From: Bacillota bacterium
Lineage (GTDB): Bacteria > Bacillota > Clostridia > Lachnospirales > Lachnospiraceae
Assembly (NCBI GenBank): GCA_023399455.1
Contig: JAEWPN010000022.1
Coordinates: 1 to 8,416, forward strand
Reading direction: 5' to 3'
Length of the DNA stretch: 8,416 nt
A program made the translations under genes and the position numbers. Shown here piece after piece: positions 7,017 to 8,416 of the stretch; the first letter of the stretch is position 1; each line of letters opens with the position of its first letter. Below the pieces are notes generated by a model. The model saw only the letters and a program-made list of their open reading frames with translations, did not search any database and had not been told where the DNA came from.

Positions 7017-8342
7017 TTACTCGCCCATCTCGATTCGGCCTTCAGTTTCCTGAACTGCCTGATTTAAACCGTCCTCTGCTGTCATACGTCCAAATAATAC
7101 TTCTCCGGTGATCTTGTCTAAAGCTTCTACTGCATAGCCATAATATTTGTAATCGTAAATCTTTAATTCATCATTCTCGTCTGCAAAGAAAGCCTGCGGC
7201 ATATCCTGGAATTCAGCAACGTCTTTAATCGCTACGTGTGCCGGTACCTGACCTGCCTTTGCCCATTCCAAGCTGTTATTTCCAATGAAATCGATGAAAT
7301 CAAGAACTGCCTGTGTTTTCTCTTCATCTCTGTTCGGATTCTTGGGAAGTACAAACTGATGAGAAGATGTCCAGTTACCCTTTGTTCCTGCATCAAATAC
7401 AGGGAAGTCGAACATTTTTGCATTAAGTCCCGTATCTTTTATGTTGTTATACATCCAAATACCTTCCGGGCAAAACATGATATTGCCGCCAAGGAACATT
7501 TGCCAGGGATCATCGCCGTCTTTCTGTATGTAGCCTGACTCATTTAAATCTGTCCATGTATCAAAGACTTTTTTAGCCTTGTCGTTGTTGAAATCCGGTA
7601 CATTTCCATCCGTACTTAAAGTTCCTCCAAGCTGTGCATAGGAAGACAGGAAGTATACCCTCTGCCAAGTGATTCCAAGAGGAGTAATGCCATCTGCTTT
7701 ACATGCTTCACCCACTGATTTCACTTCGTCCCATGTCAGCACTCCGTCATCCATAACTCCATTGCCATACTTTTCATATAAGTCCATATTTACATAGAGG
7801 CAGAACGAATGAACATCGAGAGGAATACCATAATGTCCGCCTGCTATATCTGACATTGCCCATGCTTTGGGGTTATAGTTCTCCGCTTTAATATTGGAAT
7901 CTCCAATTACGGTGCTATAATCATCAAGAAGCCCCATTTCCTGGAATAAAGGGACTCTCTCAATATGGTTAATCGCTACATCCGGTACATCTTCACCTGT
8001 TTGAATTGCCAGGGGCATCTTTAAATATAAATCGTTAGCTTCAATTGCACGGTGATTTACCGTATAGTCAGGGTTCGTTGCATTGTAAGCATCCACCATA
8101 GCCTGCATGGAAGTACCGTCTGCACCTGTGAAAACCGTCCAGAACTCGATCGCCCCTTTCTTACCCGGAGCCACAGATACCTGTTCCTCCGCAGAACCTT
8201 CCGTTTCCTCTGTCTGCGTTTCTGCCACCCCACCATTTGTAGTGGTTTCTCCTGTCGTTTCGGTGCTGGAACCAGAACCGCATGCAACCAAAGATAGACT
8301 CGTTACCATTGCCAGAAATAATGCCACTGCTCTTTTTGCCAT
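7017..8342 (-). CDS. Extracellular sugar-binding lipoprotein of a CUT1 ABC transporter
   Basis: This 441-residue protein starts with a lipoprotein signal peptide (MAKRAVALFLAMVTSLSLVAC) with lipobox LVAC and the lipidated cysteine at residue 21. A Thr/Glu/Ser/Gly-rich linker to about residue 58 follows, then a family 1 solute-binding fold beginning with IEFWTVFTGADG, with typical regions such as DVAINHIERVPLFQEMGLLDDYS, GIPLDVHSF and MFLGGNIMFCPEGIWMYNNI. It captures an oligosaccharide outside the cell and hands it to the two permeases encoded next. Many aromatic residues are scattered through the fold, as expected for sugar stacking, but the ligand cannot be named. The start at 8342 is supported by AAGGAG 10 bases upstream and by the signal peptide; a longer form from 8402 would add 20 mostly basic residues without a binding site. 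It is the first gene of the visible operon. Confidence 0.95.
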   Translation of the reverse strand: MAKRAVALFLAMVTSLSLVACGSGSSTETTGETTTNGGVAETQTEETEGSAEEQVSVAPGKKGAIEFWTVFTGADGTSMQAMVDAYNATNPDYTVNHRAIEANDLYLKMPLAIQTGEDVPDVAINHIERVPLFQEMGLLDDYSTVIGDSNIKAENYNPKAWAMSDIAGGHYGIPLDVHSFCLYVNMDLYEKYGNGVMDDGVLTWDEVKSVGEACKADGITPLGITWQRVYFLSSYAQLGGTLSTDGNVPDFNNDKAKKVFDTWTDLNESGYIQKDGDDPWQMFLGGNIMFCPEGIWMYNNIKDTGLNAKMFDFPVFDAGTKGNWTSSHQFVLPKNPNRDEEKTQAVLDFIDFIGNNSLEWAKAGQVPAHVAIKDVAEFQDMPQAFFADENDELKIYDYKYYGYAVEALDKITGEVLFGRMTAEDGLNQAVQETEGRIEMGE

Positions 8343-8352
8343 AACTTTTTCT

Positions 8353-8358
8353 CTCCTT
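8353..8358 (-). promoter_or_regulatory. Ribosome binding site of the binding-lipoprotein gene
   Basis: Minus-strand AAGGAG lies 10 bases before the ATG at 8342. It decides the start in favour of the form with a clean signal peptide over the in-frame ATG at 8402. Confidence 0.75.
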
Positions 8359-8372
8359 CTTTTTGTTTTATG

Positions 8373-8395
8373 TAAATGCTTTGCAAAGACATTTA
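8373..8395. promoter_or_regulatory. Candidate operator: imperfect inverted repeat in the operon leader
   Basis: The core CTTTGCAAAG (8379-8388) is a perfect 10-base palindrome. It is flanked by TAAATG (8373-8378) and CATTTA (8390-8395), which are reverse complements offset by one base. This sits 30-50 bases before the binding-protein start. The AT-rich stretch TATATA at about 8402-8407 on the minus strand could be a -10 element, but any -35 box would lie at or beyond the window edge. The site does not match a CcpA catabolite box. It could bind a local regulator such as a LacI-type protein; this is inference from symmetry and position only. Confidence 0.4.
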
Positions 8396-8416
8396 AAAAC
8401 ATATATATTGTTTTTA

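Noticed and set aside
8373..8395. CcpA catabolite-repression site
   Set aside because: The palindrome has a TTTGCAAA centre, while the CcpA box needs A-rich left and T-rich right halves around a CG centre.

Overview
The window looks like an accessory carbohydrate-use locus from a Gram-positive gut-type anaerobe, most likely a Lachnospiraceae-like Clostridia. This rests on the moderate-to-low GC content, strong AGGAGG-type ribosome binding sites, lipoprotein signal peptides with a C-terminal lipobox, a CUT1-type sugar ABC transporter without its own ATPase, and a chemoreceptor of a subfamily familiar from these bacteria. Species cannot be named from the sequence alone. All supported genes lie on the minus strand, so transcription runs from high to low coordinates.

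In order of transcription the layout is: a short leader with a palindrome (about 8343-8416); a sugar-binding lipoprotein (8342-7017); a structured intergenic RNA (7010-6963); a MalF-like permease (6938-6048); a MalG-like permease (6037-5153); a cytoplasmic GH2 glycosidase (5106-3370); a polytopic membrane acyltransferase-like protein overlapping the GH2 stop codon (3380-2418); a decayed methyl-accepting chemotaxis protein (2371-820); and the first 250 codons of a GH43 lipoprotein glycosidase that runs off the left edge (752-1). There is no gene-free stretch over 300 bases. The only long non-functional region is the chemoreceptor pseudogene.

The intact genes fit a Gram-positive polysaccharide-utilisation locus. 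The GH43 enzyme, probably anchored outside the membrane, would trim side chains or short oligosaccharides from a plant-type glycan. The binding protein and two permeases would import the products, using a shared ATPase encoded elsewhere. The GH2 enzyme, which has no signal peptide, would cleave them in the cytoplasm. The acyltransferase-like protein is an unusual passenger. The exact sugar cannot be read from sequence, but the GH2 enzyme lacks the residues that mark beta-glucuronidases.

I did not find a clearly new type of biological system. The most notable points are the multiply damaged chemoreceptor inside an otherwise intact operon, the acyltransferase coupled to the GH2 gene, and the two competing hairpins between the binding-protein and permease genes.
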